A stretch of 64,000 nt of DNA from Bog-473 sp963834405 (lineage in GTDB: Bacteria; Actinomycetota; Acidimicrobiia; Acidimicrobiales; RAAP-2): positions 868,001-932,000 of the forward strand of contig CAWIBX010000007.1 in assembly GCA_963834405.1 (NCBI GenBank), in the 5' to 3' direction. Position 1 is the stretch's first letter; every line of letters begins with the position of its first letter. Positions 54,032-63,613 of the stretch are shown piece by piece. Below the pieces are notes generated by a model, which did not search any database, was not told where the DNA came from, and saw only the letters and a program-made list of their open reading frames with translations. The position numbers and the translations under genes are program-made.

Positions 54032-54463
54032 CTACCAGGTCCAGTGAGGCACTTCTCGGATGGGATGAAGATCGGAGTCCGTCTCAGCCCACGAGTTTTG
54101 TTGGGCAACGTTTGTGCCGAATTCGAGATGTGATTGCACCGCATTTCGGAAAGGCTCGTCATCAGGCAACCCAGCCTCTTCGAGCGCTTCGATATAAAGA
54201 TCCACAAATCGCTGCTTTTGCTCATCCGTGATTTTGAGATGACGATGGACGTCGATGATGTATTGAAAGCCAAGTTCACGGGTGAATCTGTCCGGACCCC
54301 CAAAGGATTCCGCGGTGAACCAAGAGAGATGGTCGACGTGTGTCGGCACCCTTTCGATGAACACCAAACGGAGGAGGGGGTCCTCGAGCAGCTTGTCGTA
54401 GAAAATTTCCTCGAGGTGGTGAATCGCCTCGTCTCCACCGGCATGCTCGTACATTGTTTCCAT
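54032..54463 (-). CDS. Truncated haemoglobin-like protein
   Basis: A 143-residue globin. It begins METMYEHAGGDEAIHHLEEI and has FTAESFGGPDRFTRELG, IIDVHRHLKITDEQKQRFVD and FRNAVQSHLEFGTNVAQ. The 'H' in IDVHRHLKIT fits the proximal histidine. It differs from the O-type gene at 41182 and resembles a 'truncated hemoglobin YjbI'-like group. AGAGGA before the ATG at 54463 supports the start. Confidence 0.75.
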   Translation of the reverse strand: METMYEHAGGDEAIHHLEEIFYDKLLEDPLLRLVFIERVPTHVDHLSWFTAESFGGPDRFTRELGFQYIIDVHRHLKITDEQKQRFVDLYIEALEEAGLPDDEPFRNAVQSHLEFGTNVAQQNSWAETDSDLHPIREVPHWTW

Positions 54464-54573
54464 ACGATTCCTCTCAGCGGATAGGGAACTCGTATGAGGA
54501 TATTCGTGCGCTCTGAGTCGGCGTTCGGAGTCACCCCTCGTACCCACTCGGTATCGCCACTTATGCGGCTTGC

Positions 54574-55050
54574 CTAGCCCTTCGAGCCGTGACGCCATGC
54601 GTCCGGGACGCGGGTAGTACGGACGGTCGCTCGTGCTCGGTCCTTCCCGCCAGCCCCTAACACACACTCAACCGAAGTCCCACTGTCCTCATACATGACG
54701 ACCCGGGCACTCAGTTCCACAGCTTCGTCGATAGGCGTCGGCCGCAGATAATCGACGGACAGGGATACGGTCGCATGCCAGATTTCGGGGTCCGTCCCGA
54801 TGCCTCGCCGCTCGCGTTGGTAGGCGTCGGCGACAGCCATGCAGACGCTATGACAGTCCAGCAATGTGGCGATGATCCCCCCGTTGAGAAAATGCCGAGG
54901 TCCAGCCGCGAACTCATCGGTCGGAGCCCACTGGGCTACGGCAACCTCGCCGTCCCAGTAGCTCTTGAGGCGAAGGCCTGCTGGGTTATCCGCTCCACAC
55001 CCCCAGCAATAGTTGTCCCGCATCTGGTCCTGGAACGCCTGACCGTTCAC
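54574..55050 (-). CDS. Hotdog-fold thioesterase-like protein
   Basis: A protein of about 158 residues. The opening FQDQMRDNYCWGCGADNPAG carries a C-x-x-C pair. A typical PaaI-like hotdog follows: HFLNGGIIATLLDCHSVCMA and SLSVDYLRPTPIDEAVELSA, with Asp in the LLDCHS helix. Acts on acyl-CoA thioesters. I use the GTG at 55050, two turns before the family core; the ATG at 55023 is also possible. Confidence 0.75.
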   Translation of the reverse strand: MNGQAFQDQMRDNYCWGCGADNPAGLRLKSYWDGEVAVAQWAPTDEFAAGPRHFLNGGIIATLLDCHSVCMAVADAYQRERRGIGTDPEIWHATVSLSVDYLRPTPIDEAVELSARVVMYEDSGTSVECVLGAGGKDRARATVRTTRVPDAWRHGSKG

Positions 55051-55131
55051 GGAGCAATTCTGACCGGTCCGTCGGCACAACACCATCGACCATTGCCGGA
55101 TGCGGCATGGGTGGGTATCCATTCGTGCGCT

Positions 55132-55524
55132 CTAGGCGGCGACGCGATGGACACGGAGGCAGGTCTCAACGGCGAAGCGTCGGTGCAGCTTCTGTTCCTT
55201 CGGACTGAAGTACCGGGTCGCGTTGGTCATCGGAATGACCTGTGGTTGATCGACTTCGTATGCCTGCCCATTGGTCAGAACGGTGGCCGTTTCGCTAGCG
55301 AGGACGTTCTTCATCCAATCGGTCCGTTCGCCGTACGGGAGGGCGATCAGAAAGCTGTCCTCGTGCTCAACCGCCACAACCGGGGTCTCGTAGCTCCTAC
55401 CCGAGCGGCGTCCAACGTGACGGACGACCGAGGTGCTGGACTGTTCTGTCCCAGCTGATCGCATGGCGAGTGGCCTTGTCACTTGCGTGAGCCTGCGGAG
55501 AACTCTTTGGATGAATCCGTTCAT
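55132..55524 (-). CDS. Deazaflavin-dependent nitroreductase/quinone reductase family
   Basis: A 130-residue split-barrel protein. SGRSYETPVVAVEHEDSFLI, ALPYGERTDWMKNVLAS and FSPKEQKLHRRF match the F420H2-binding Ddn-type family of actinobacteria. It would reduce a quinone or nitro compound with F420H2. Lies just upstream of the thioesterase on the same strand with 81 bp between. Typical stand-alone copy. Confidence 0.85.
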   Translation of the reverse strand: MNGFIQRVLRRLTQVTRPLAMRSAGTEQSSTSVVRHVGRRSGRSYETPVVAVEHEDSFLIALPYGERTDWMKNVLASETATVLTNGQAYEVDQPQVIPMTNATRYFSPKEQKLHRRFAVETCLRVHRVAA

Positions 55525-55652
55525 GCCTCAAGGATTCCTATGGGTGGCGGTCGAGGCGGGCGGGATGGCCCGACCGTGCTTGGGATTCGCTGGACGTTCC
55601 GGTCCGCGTGCACCCTTCGGTAACGACATGGACGGCCGTCCCTCTCCGCCGG

Positions 55653-56405
55653 CTAGGGGTGCACGGATTCCGTCTGGAGGCGAGGCGGCCGGGGTGCCCA
55701 CTTAACCGTGATGCCGTCGTTCCGCATCATCGCCATGAACCCGGTGATGGAGATGAAGATCGCTATGGCGGTGAGTCCGTAGGTCACAAGCGAGCGCTCA
55801 AGCACGAAGGAACGTAGTGACGATGACACTAACAACCAGAAGACGAGCCCCGCGTTGAGCATGAGGACGCTCGCCCAGAGAAAGGAGATCCGAATAAAGA
55901 ATCGACGTACCAAGGGGCGCCTCATGATCGTGGGGTCCATGGGGCAGAAATCGTGGGCGAAGCGCTGCGTGAAGGGCCGACCGACGACCGCCGAGACGAG
56001 TAGAGCCACGGAGATCGCGAACGTGCCGGCCGTCGGTTGGGCAAAATAGACAAAGGCGCTCCCCGTGACGAAGGCAATCACCGTCCTCAAGCTGATGAGG
56101 ACGGTTCCGAACAGCAACAACATCGATACACGTTCACCCCTCAGGAGGCGCCGACCCAAGGCCAGATAGGACCAGGCGAGGGCCGCGATCAGTGCGCCTC
56201 TGAAGCCCGTGAGGACGAGGAGCAGATAAAAAACGACGAGAGGTCCTACGACGCCCTCCAGCACAATGGGAAGTGCGTGGCGAAGAGCTCTGTGGGGCCG
56301 TGGCAACAGGAGAAGTGAGCCTTTCCCCCCGTCGCTGTGGGATGTCGGGTGGAGACGTAGCAGGTGCCATGGCTCGACGGTCCCGCCATTCGATCTGGCT
56401 CTCAC
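55653..56405 (-). CDS. VC0807-like multi-pass membrane protein
   Basis: A 250-residue membrane protein. After a Ser-rich start there are about six transmembrane helices (VLEGVVGPLVVFYLLLVLTG, FRGALIAALAWSYLALGRRL, TFAISVALLVSAVVGRPFTQ, TYGLTAIAIFISITGFMAM). The segment RFAHDFCPMDP recurs in VC0807-type proteins (memory-based). Function unknown; the last helices stand just before a Pro/Arg tail. Start unclear beyond residue 30. Confidence 0.55.
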   Translation of the reverse strand: MRARSNGGTVEPWHLLRLHPTSHSDGGKGSLLLLPRPHRALRHALPIVLEGVVGPLVVFYLLLVLTGFRGALIAALAWSYLALGRRLLRGERVSMLLLFGTVLISLRTVIAFVTGSAFVYFAQPTAGTFAISVALLVSAVVGRPFTQRFAHDFCPMDPTIMRRPLVRRFFIRISFLWASVLMLNAGLVFWLLVSSSLRSFVLERSLVTYGLTAIAIFISITGFMAMMRNDGITVKWAPRPPRLQTESVHP

Positions 56406-56914
56406 AGCGCTGCCACTCTTGCCGCCGTAAGCGACGGCGCTTCACCCGAATTGAGGTCCCACCACGTTACACCGATCTGACATCGGGTGGGTTTCGGCTA
56501 TTTCCGCACCTTGTGCGTCGCTCCTCGGAGATGAAATACCGGGCCGATGCGCTGCTCTCGGCCGTGATTGGGCATTTGCATATAGGTGTCCCCGACTGCA
56601 GGGACCCGGTACCACAGCGCTGACAACTGGGCCAAAGGACACCGTCGCGGCTCTGGGGGGTGGCGGCGAATCGTTATCAGCTCTCTCTTCGAGATGATCA
56701 CTAAGTCGTCCCCGGTCAGGAAGACGGACGTCTCAGCAGCGTCCTAGGCCACTCATCACATATCACACGAACGCAATCCCACTTCACACGAGCGCTTCCG
56801 GCGCGGCATCAATACCTCGCAGTTCGGCTATCTTCCTCACGGCGTCCGGATTGAATCGCCTCTAGCCCGATCGGGCTTGGGAGCTCCCCACTCTTCTTAG
56901 AAAGACGTCTACTA
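56406..56914. other. 509-bp intergenic region
   Basis: No gene is supported on either strand. The clearest feature is AGCCCGATCGGGCT (56864-56877), a perfect 14-bp palindrome 38 bases before the cyclophilin start, a good operator or hairpin candidate. The A/T-rich stretch around 56755-56775 may hold a promoter. Confidence 0.35.
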
Positions 56915-58144
56915 GTGAGCAAACTGCCTCTGAATCTCGTCGTCGCTGCAAGCATTGGCGCAACCGCGGCCGTAGGGTCGATCTTCGTCGTGTCTGCCGC
57001 GGCGGCCACGCGCTCGGCGTCGAAGCCATCGACCAGCGTGCTCGTTCCCGTAGCTGCAGCCAAGGCGGCTGGATTCACGAAAGTCGTCAGCGCTCCCTCC
57101 ACCTCAACAAGCACCGGCGTCACGGGGTGCCCGTACGGATCACAAGAGGAATTCGCGAGCGCATCCGGAAAGCTCGGTTTGGAGTCTGTGGTGCTCTACT
57201 GCCAATCCGCGGCAGATGCGGACTCGCTCTTGAAGGGTCTTGGATCCAACGGCAAGGCGCAAGCGGGTCTGAGCCCTCCGAAGAATCTCGGATCGACAGC
57301 CGTCGAGCGATTGGCGTCGGATTCGACCTACCTCATCGCCTGGCGCCGCGGCACCGCAGTCGAGCTGAGCGACCTGTCCACGGACCTGCCCTCGAGTTCG
57401 ACGACAAGTACCACCACGGGGACCCCGGTTCCGCTTACCGCGCACGACAAGCAGGTGCTGGCAAATGCAGCGACACAACAAAACGCGAGGTTCAGAGGCG
57501 TAACGGTTTCCTCGGGGACCAGCGGTTCGGCGGCCGATGCGAAGGCGCAGGCAGCCGCAAACGCAACTTCGGTGGCTGCCGGCTGTCCAAAGAGCCCCGC
57601 AACAGCGCTGCAGAAGCCGAAGTGGAGCAGCGCACCGGCCACGATCATCGATGCCGCAAAGGCCTATACCGCCACGGTGAAGACAGATGTGGGCACGTTC
57701 GTCATTGCGCTTGATACGAAGGATGCACCCCAAACCGTCAACAACTTCGTCTTTCTGGCTCAGCACGGTTTCTTCGACTGCGTTATCTTCCATCGGGTCA
57801 TCCCGGGGTTCGTGGATCAAACGGGGGACCCTAGTGGGACGGGGAGCGGCGGCCCGGGGTACACCATCCCCGACGAGCTGCCCGCGAAGGCATCGAATCC
57901 TGCCGACCAGTACCCGCTGGGATCCGTGGCCATGGCCAACACCGGCCAACCCCATACCGGCGGCAGCCAGTGGTTCATCATCGCCGGGGCACAGGGCGAA
58001 TCGCTACCGAATACGTATTCCCTGTTCGGTCACGTCACCTCGGGGGTGAGCGTTGTCGAAAAGATCAATGCGCAAGGAAGCGCCTCAGGAGTCCCTCCCG
58101 ACGTCACCCATCGCATGCTAAAGGTCACTATCACCTCGTCCTAA
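56915..58144 (+). CDS. Secreted cyclophilin-type peptidyl-prolyl isomerase
   Basis: A 409-residue exported protein from a GTG. Residues 1-32 form a signal peptide; residues 35-200 are Ala/Ser/Thr-rich with CPYGSQEEFASASG and several Cys. The cyclophilin domain is about 245-408: FVFLAQHGFFDCVIFHRVIP, GFVDQTGDPSGTGSGGPGYT, LGSVAMANTGQPHTGGSQWF and FGHVTSGVSVVEKINAQGS, with the catalytic Arg in FHRV. It speeds folding of secreted proteins. Confidence 0.88.
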   Translation: MSKLPLNLVVAASIGATAAVGSIFVVSAAAATRSASKPSTSVLVPVAAAKAAGFTKVVSAPSTSTSTGVTGCPYGSQEEFASASGKLGLESVVLYCQSAADADSLLKGLGSNGKAQAGLSPPKNLGSTAVERLASDSTYLIAWRRGTAVELSDLSTDLPSSSTTSTTTGTPVPLTAHDKQVLANAATQQNARFRGVTVSSGTSGSAADAKAQAAANATSVAAGCPKSPATALQKPKWSSAPATIIDAAKAYTATVKTDVGTFVIALDTKDAPQTVNNFVFLAQHGFFDCVIFHRVIPGFVDQTGDPSGTGSGGPGYTIPDELPAKASNPADQYPLGSVAMANTGQPHTGGSQWFIIAGAQGESLPNTYSLFGHVTSGVSVVEKINAQGSASGVPPDVTHRMLKVTITSS

Positions 58145-58260
58145 CAGTGGTGACAAGGCGGACCCGCCGAAACCGACGGGCCCGGGTTCGGCGGCTGATG
58201 GCACGCTTCCGATGTACCCCGCTGCGCCGGTTCGGAGAGTCTTATCGACCAGCCGGACGG

Positions 58261-58830
58261 TCAACTGGTCGGCGTCCAAGGTTTTATCCACCCGTTTTCC
58301 GGCCATCCCTCCGCTGCCGCCATGAGCGGACCACTCAACGCTCCGTCGAGAGCCTCGCGGATGATGTCGGCATGGCCGGCATGGCGTGCGGTCTCTTCAA
58401 TGAGGTGGAGCAGGATCCACCGAACCGTGCAGCCCTCGGGATCAGGAAACCAAGGCTCTTCGGGGAGCGGTACACGACGCCCCCAGTCGTCGATTTCGCC
58501 TATCACCGCATCGGTTCGGGCGCAGGTCTCGTTGTACTGCCGGAGGACGCCGGCCAGCGTCTCGTCTTCTAAGAGGGAAAAGCTCGCCATATAGTCGTCG
58601 AACGTCGTGTCGCCAGGTGGTACTTCCAGAATGCGATCGGTCCACCCGCGTTCTGCGTCGTTGAGATGCTTGACAAGCCCTCCGAGGCTGAGCCCACTCG
58701 GAGTGGGCTTGAGGCGAGCTTGATCCTCGCGTAATCCGTATGTGGCATTGCGAACCGCTTCGCGCTGGTGTTCGAGGAAGGCGAGCAGGCCTTCGTGTTC
58801 GCTCTGGATCAGAGGTGCGTTCATCGGCAT
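58261..58830 (-). CDS. DinB family protein (DUF664)
   Basis: A 189-residue four-helix-bundle protein. LKPTPSGLSLGGLVKHLNDA and ERGWTDRILEVPPGDTTFDD mark the DUF664/DinB fold. The metal-like histidines are in KHLNDAERGW and LLHLIEETARHAGHADIIRE. Probably thiol-dependent or a small transferase; unknown. ATG 58830 is chosen over 58863 and 58824. Monocistronic. Confidence 0.85.
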   Translation of the reverse strand: MPMNAPLIQSEHEGLLAFLEHQREAVRNATYGLREDQARLKPTPSGLSLGGLVKHLNDAERGWTDRILEVPPGDTTFDDYMASFSLLEDETLAGVLRQYNETCARTDAVIGEIDDWGRRVPLPEEPWFPDPEGCTVRWILLHLIEETARHAGHADIIREALDGALSGPLMAAAEGWPENGWIKPWTPTS

Positions 58831-58957
58831 GGTTTGGAGTATCCCACCGAAGGAGGACAGCAACTGTCCAGTTATCAGGGGCGCTCGCCTTCTCCCGAGC
58901 CCCGGTTGCGAGGCACCGCCCTAACGGCGACGATTCGCTACGTGTCCCGACTGCCTC

Positions 58958-59611
58958 ATGGCTACACAAACCGCACTCAGCGCCTTGGTTGCGGAATTGA
59001 GAAGCGATACGAAGGAGCGGGAATCCCTCGCGTGGGCACAGCGTGAATTCAATTGCCTGACCAGCCTCGTGGGGAAGTACCCGGTGCCAGAGATCGTGGA
59101 ATTCGATGCTTCGATTGCGGTGATGGTCCTGACCCCCGTCTCCGGTCGCCACGGCCAAGAACTGATCGCCGAGGGACGCGCCCCTGCGGTATTGCAACTC
59201 ATCGGCCGGCAGCTAGCCAACCTTCAGGCAATCAACCCCTCGACGATTCCGGGCCTTGAAGGCGAGGGTACCGTGCTTGTCCACGGCGACTTCGGACCAC
59301 AGAACATCGTCTTAAGCCTCGATTTGACCCGCGTTTCGGCAGTTCTCGACTGGGAGTCGGCGCACTTTGGATCACCCATAGAGGACCTTGCGTGGGCAGA
59401 GTGGATCGTTCGAATACACCATCCCGACGCTCTCGACGAACTCCCCGAACTGTTTGACGGATCTGGTCTCTCCGTCAGCTGGTCTGACCGCCAATCTGCG
59501 ATGGTCGAGCAGTGCCGCCGCTACATCGCATTCTGTGAGGCCTCCGGGTTGGAAGCAGCGGCCACGCAATGGAGCAGTCGACTCGCTGAGACTGAGCGGT
59601 GGCATGAGTAG
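58958..59611 (+). CDS. Phosphotransferase (APH) family protein, short
   Basis: A 217-residue kinase-like protein. The middle IVEFDASIAVMVLTPVSG is followed by TVLVHGDFGPQNIVLSLDLT (H-G-D-x-x-x-x-N) and VSAVLDWESAHFGSPIEDLA (D-W-E metal site). The usual N-terminal lobe is short, about 90 residues less than full members (compare 43600-44553), so it may be a truncated copy or a compact relative. The substrate is unknown. Confidence 0.7.
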   Translation: MATQTALSALVAELRSDTKERESLAWAQREFNCLTSLVGKYPVPEIVEFDASIAVMVLTPVSGRHGQELIAEGRAPAVLQLIGRQLANLQAINPSTIPGLEGEGTVLVHGDFGPQNIVLSLDLTRVSAVLDWESAHFGSPIEDLAWAEWIVRIHHPDALDELPELFDGSGLSVSWSDRQSAMVEQCRRYIAFCEASGLEAAATQWSSRLAETERWHE

Positions 59612-59717
59612 CCGTGGCAAGTCGACGGACGTGCTTCCGGCCCGCCGCTGTATCCGGCATTCAATGCGGTTGGTGACCGACTCGACAGCCGAGCGACACC
59701 CGAGCAAGTCTGGAGTA

Positions 59718-60113
59718 GTGACCAAGTCCCCTAGCGCCGAGGCAGTCGTGCGAGATTTCATGGCGACCTTCACCGCAGCTTGGCCTATAAGAGACGCCGC
59801 GGCTGTCGGCCGATTCTTCAGCGAGGATGCCGAGTACCGCAACGGCCCTTCTGAAACCGTCAGCGGGCGAGACGCCATCATCGACAACCTCGCCTCGATG
59901 ATGGCCATTGGTGGCGTTGTCTATGGCGACATCATCCACATGGTGCCTGACGGCCCCATCGTGATGACCGAGCGGATTGACTATGTGCAGCTGGGCGAGA
60001 AGACAGCTGGCTTGCCGATAGCTGGTGTCTTTGAAGTCCATGACGGCGTCATTACAGCATGGCGGGACTACTTCGATCCCACCGAGTTCGGCTCGCAGTT
60101 ATCCACAGACTGA
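59718..60113 (+). CDS. Limonene-1,2-epoxide hydrolase-like / SnoaL-like protein
   Basis: A 131-residue cone-fold protein. Residues AEYRNGPSETVSG (Tyr and Asn), VMTERIDYVQ (Arg and Asp) and WRDYFDPTEF (Asp) match the pattern of the Y, N, R, D, D residues of limonene-epoxide hydrolases. It would open an epoxide or act on a related lipid. I take the GTG at 59718 with TGGAG before it; a longer frame to 59604 is also open. Confidence 0.75.
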   Translation: MTKSPSAEAVVRDFMATFTAAWPIRDAAAVGRFFSEDAEYRNGPSETVSGRDAIIDNLASMMAIGGVVYGDIIHMVPDGPIVMTERIDYVQLGEKTAGLPIAGVFEVHDGVITAWRDYFDPTEFGSQLSTD

Positions 60114-60243
60114 TTCCGATCGGGTTGAGTGAACTGCGGACTCATGCCCGGTGGTGAACGGTATGGGGGTTCCAGGCCAACGAGACTTGGCATAGCGTCT
60201 GTCTGTCGCCGGCTGCCAGAGGCCCGGTGGCGAAGGGGTCGGG

Positions 60244-61854
60244 ATGCGGGAACGCACCAACGAAGTCGAGGTCGAGCGGGACGTGAAGGTCACGGTGTCG
60301 GATGGGACGGTGCTGCTCGCGGACGTCTACCACCCCGTGGGCATCGACGACGCCCCCACCATCTTGGAGCGCACGCCTTACGGCAGGGTCAACTTCGCCT
60401 CGGCAATGGGCCCGGAGTTCGCCGCCCGCGGCTACCGGTACGTCCTGCAAGCGTGCCGGGGCACGGACGGGTCGGGTGGCACGCACAGCTACTTCGCCGA
60501 AGCTGGGGACGGCCGCGACACAGCGGACTGGATCGCTTCCCAGTCGTGGTTCGACGGCCGCATGGGCACCTTCGGCGGTAGCTACATGGGCTTCACCCAG
60601 TGGGCGCTGGCCTCCACCAAGCCGCCGCACCTCGAGGCCATGGCCATCGCCCTGTCGACCTCTGTGCGGGCCTATTCGTGGTACCCGGGACGCTCGCTGG
60701 CCCTCGAGGTGATCATCCCCTGGGACTTGGGCGCCACCCAGTTCAACAAGCAGGCCACCGCCACCGCCACCACTGACATCTCCCACGAGGGCATCGAACG
60801 GCGCATGGCCGAGCTGAAGGCGGGCTTCGACCACCTACCTCTTGGTGAGGTGATCCACCGGCTCACCGGCGTCGACCTGCAGCTCTACCGGGACCAGCTC
60901 GCTCACGGCGACGACGGGGACGCCTTTTGGGACCCGGTCAACTTCCGGCCCCTTTTGGCGGAATGGACCGTGCCGACCCTGCTCGTCGACGGCTGGCACG
61001 ATTACCCGCTGCCCGGTGTGGTGGAGGACTACGCGGTACTGCGCGCCTCGCCCGCCCCCGTGCATCTGCGCATCGGCGCCGGCGGACACCTGGGCGGGGG
61101 CGGGGAGGGCGGCATGACCGACGCCCCGCTGGACTGGTTCGACACCTGGTTGCTCGACCGGGAGGGACTGCTCGACCCCACCCCGGTAAAGGTCCACGTG
61201 CAGGGCGAAGGGGCGCATTGGCTCGACCTGCCCGACTGGCCCCCTCGCTCAGAACCGACCCGCTGGTATCTCCAGGCCGGGGGCCAGCTCGCGCCCATGC
61301 CGCCGGAAGCACTGTCGGAGCCCGACCGCTATCGCTACGACCCCGCCGACCCGACGCCCTCGATGGGCGGCATCGGCATGCTTACCGGCGGCACCGTGGA
61401 CAACCGGCCTCTCGAGACCCGCCCCGACGTCCTCGTCTACACCTCCGACGAGCTGGGCGAGCCCCTCGAACTCGTCGGTCCGGTGGAGGCGGAGCTGCAC
61501 GTCGGCTCCAACCTGGACCACACCGACTTCTTCGTTCGGATCTGCGACGTTTCACCCGACGGCCGGTCCGTCAACGTGTGCGACGGTCTGCAGCGCTTCG
61601 ACCCGTCGTCCATCCGCCGGAACGCGGACGGGACGTTCACGGCGGTGGTGGCCTTGTGGCCCGTTGGTCACATCTTCGCCACCGGTCACCGCCTGCGCGT
61701 CCAGGTCTCCAGTGGGGCCCACCCGGTCTACGCCCGCAATCTCGGGACCGGTGAGCCGCCGGCCACGGCCACCACGCTGCGGGTCGCCGAGCAGGCCGTG
61801 TACCAGGAGCCGGGTCGGCAATCCTGGGTGACTCTCCCGCACTTCTCGGGCTGA
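60244..61854 (+). CDS. CocE/NonD family hydrolase (S15-like)
   Basis: A 536-residue serine hydrolase. RDVKVTVSDGTVLLADVYHP opens the alpha/beta-hydrolase; the nucleophile is in GTFGGSYMGFTQWAL, Asp lies around LVDGWHDYPLPG and His is in GAGGHLGGGG. The C-terminal 200 residues are the beta-rich X-Pro dipeptidyl-peptidase C domain (LELVGPVEAELHVGS, GHRLRVQVSSGAHPVYARN). Such enzymes hydrolyse esters (cocaine-esterase type) or acyl groups. The return of high GC suggests the island ends near here. Confidence 0.9.
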   Translation: MRERTNEVEVERDVKVTVSDGTVLLADVYHPVGIDDAPTILERTPYGRVNFASAMGPEFAARGYRYVLQACRGTDGSGGTHSYFAEAGDGRDTADWIASQSWFDGRMGTFGGSYMGFTQWALASTKPPHLEAMAIALSTSVRAYSWYPGRSLALEVIIPWDLGATQFNKQATATATTDISHEGIERRMAELKAGFDHLPLGEVIHRLTGVDLQLYRDQLAHGDDGDAFWDPVNFRPLLAEWTVPTLLVDGWHDYPLPGVVEDYAVLRASPAPVHLRIGAGGHLGGGGEGGMTDAPLDWFDTWLLDREGLLDPTPVKVHVQGEGAHWLDLPDWPPRSEPTRWYLQAGGQLAPMPPEALSEPDRYRYDPADPTPSMGGIGMLTGGTVDNRPLETRPDVLVYTSDELGEPLELVGPVEAELHVGSNLDHTDFFVRICDVSPDGRSVNVCDGLQRFDPSSIRRNADGTFTAVVALWPVGHIFATGHRLRVQVSSGAHPVYARNLGTGEPPATATTLRVAEQAVYQEPGRQSWVTLPHFSG

Positions 61855-62169
61855 AGTCACGGGCATTCTGGCGGGTAGCCGAATCGCCATGGGGCAGCGG
61901 CTCAGGGGGGTTGGTTGCGGACGCCAGGGAACAAGGGAGCTTCGCTGCACCTACTGAGCTCCAAAACGCAGTCTGGTTGGCGGCGGGGGCGGGCCGTCCT
62001 TGGCCCAGACGCCGGCGAAGCGACTGACGTCGCCGGGGTGTACTCTCGCGGCGCTCAGTCGCGGAGTCAGCATCTCCGCTTTCTGTGACAGATCGAGAGT
62101 CCCGATGGGTCCCAATGTCACATGGTTTGCTTACCCGGCCCGCCATTCCAACGTGTGGCGCATTGAACA
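61855..62169. other. 315-bp intergenic region
   Basis: Nothing convincing. Frames on either strand are Arg/Pro-rich with no conserved segment, and no strong promoter, terminator or RNA structure was seen. Confidence 0.3.
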
Positions 62170-62439
62170 ATGATGGGGACGAACGACACTGGCATGGATC
62201 TTCTCGTCGAGTCCGCCAACACCCTCGATATGGCAGCCGCTGCTTGCGAGAACCCAGAGGATGCGGCGAGCCTCTATGCACTTGCGGACCGGATCCGTGG
62301 CTATCTGAGTATGAGCCGTCCGACCACGACTCTCGGCATGCGTCGGATCGTCTCCGAGGTTGCGCGGCTCGGCGATGATGATGTGATTCATCGGACGGAA
62401 GACTTCAACACGTCCCACGTGCGGATCCTGTCGGACTGA
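62170..62439 (+). CDS. Small hypothetical protein
   Basis: An 89-residue acidic helical protein (MDLLVESANTLDMAAAACEN, then PEDAASLYALADRIRGYLSM). Two adjacent ATG codons open it (62170, 62173). I do not recognise it. The codon usage is less biased than its neighbours, so it may be a shadow or a recent gene. Confidence 0.4.
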   Translation: MMGTNDTGMDLLVESANTLDMAAAACENPEDAASLYALADRIRGYLSMSRPTTTLGMRRIVSEVARLGDDDVIHRTEDFNTSHVRILSD

Positions 62440-62544
62440 CATCGCACGCGGCATGAGCGCCGCATGAACCATCTTCCCGGTCGGCCGCTCTGCGCACAGT
62501 GCCGATGTTGTCAGGGGTGAATCCGGGTCCGCTACCGTTTCATC

Positions 62545-62811
62545 GTGAGCAGCCCGAGGGTGCCCGGTGGGGCGGTGCACAAGCTTCCAGCCGACCTTCG
62601 CCAGGCACTCATCGGCAACCCGACAGCACTCCATGCGTGGCGGGACATCACGCCGCTGGCCCGGAACGAGTTCATCTGCTGGGTCGAGAACGCCAAGCTG
62701 GAGAAGACCCGGGAACGCCGCATCCGCCGGACCCAGGAAGAGCTGGAGGACGGCATGCGCCGGCCCTGCTGCTGGCCCGGGTGCGACCACCGCGACCGCA
62801 ACGGCCGCTAG
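62545..62811 (+). CDS. YdeI/OmpD-associated-like small protein
   Basis: An 88-residue protein from a GTG. LPADLRQALIGNPTALHAWR and DITPLARNEFICWVENAKLE, then TRERRIRRTQEELEDGMRRP and CCWPGC, match the C-terminal half of the YdeI/OmpD-associated group. The role is unknown. It is much shorter than fused members but common in this form in actinobacteria. Confidence 0.7.
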   Translation: MSSPRVPGGAVHKLPADLRQALIGNPTALHAWRDITPLARNEFICWVENAKLEKTRERRIRRTQEELEDGMRRPCCWPGCDHRDRNGR

Positions 62812-62826
62812 CAGTCCCCGCCCTCA

Positions 62827-63591
62827 CTAGACGCCGGGGATCACCCTCCAGCGGACTCGCGTCCGGTAGCCGGCGTGCGCCGGGTTCGCCGTCAGGACGC
62901 GCTCCTCCGCCCGTATCCGCCCCACGTTGCACGCGGTCGCGAGCAGTGCCACGGCGAGGTTGCGCAGCGACATGCTCTGGAGCACGTAGCCGAACTGGAG
63001 GAGGACGTACGAGGCGTAGATCGGATGGCGGACGATCCGATAGGGGCCTCGCCGCACGAGTCCCCGATCGGCGGCGGCGAAGCCGAACGAGCGTCCGAGA
63101 TAGACGAACGACCACAGGCAGATCACCACACCGCAAAACTGCAGGATGAAGCCCCACTCGAGACCCCACGCCGGGTGGGCGCCGTCGGGACGCAGAAGCG
63201 CGGGAATGAACGTCCCGCCGAACGCGAGGAGCCAGTCGCCGAGGCGCTGGGTGATGGCACGGGCCGGCCGCCGCACCAGGTAGGCGACGACGACCACCAT
63301 CTGCTCGGCGAAGAAGAGGAACCCGATGGGCCGGTGCGTGCGGAGGTAGGCCTCCAGCGTGACGTAGGCGAAGTACCCGGCGCTGGCCGCCCCGATCAGG
63401 TTCGCCGAGATCCTCACGACCCGCTGTACACGGGGCGGCGGGTCTCGCCACCACGTGCGGCTCAGACGGGACCGTGCGGAGTCTCCCTCGTGCCCTTCGA
63501 CCCCGGCGCCACGAGCACGCACCGTCTCGTGGACCGGAGGCGGCCCCGACGAGGGCGGAAGGGCGAGGGCTGCGGTGCGGGCGGGCGAATC
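62827..63591 (-). CDS. Isoprenylcysteine carboxyl-methyltransferase-like membrane protein
   Basis: A protein of about 254 residues. After an Arg/Ser-rich N-terminus there are several transmembrane helices (ISANLIGAASAGYFAYVTLE, LQFCGVVICLWSFVYLGRSF). The ICMT/PEMT signature follows: LVRRGPYRIVRHPIYASYVL and RIRAEERVL, then the end YRTRVRWRVIPGV. These enzymes methylate lipids or prenylated peptides with AdoMet. The frame is open past 63591 into the DoxX gene; I chose the GTG at 63591, the first start after the DoxX stop. Start is uncertain. Confidence 0.75.
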   Translation of the reverse strand, partial: DSPARTAALALPPSSGPPPVHETVRARGAGVEGHEGDSARSRLSRTWWRDPPPRVQRVVRISANLIGAASAGYFAYVTLEAYLRTHRPIGFLFFAEQMVVVVAYLVRRPARAITQRLGDWLLAFGGTFIPALLRPDGAHPAWGLEWGFILQFCGVVICLWSFVYLGRSFGFAAADRGLVRRGPYRIVRHPIYASYVLLQFGYVLQSMSLRNLAVALLATACNVGRIRAEERVLTANPAHAGYRTRVRWRVIPGV

Positions 63592-63613
63592 CACGGCCGG
63601 GTCCAGTCCAGTC

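Noticed and set aside
43214..60113. A second copy of the tRNA-Gly 3' end as attR
   Set aside because: I looked for GGTTCGATCCCGGTCGGCCG-like sequence downstream by eye and did not find it; the right end may lie elsewhere or be eroded.
61637..62281. Minus-strand frame after the CocE-type gene
   Set aside because: Low-complexity Arg/Pro/Ser composition, no conserved segment, runs into a true coding gene.
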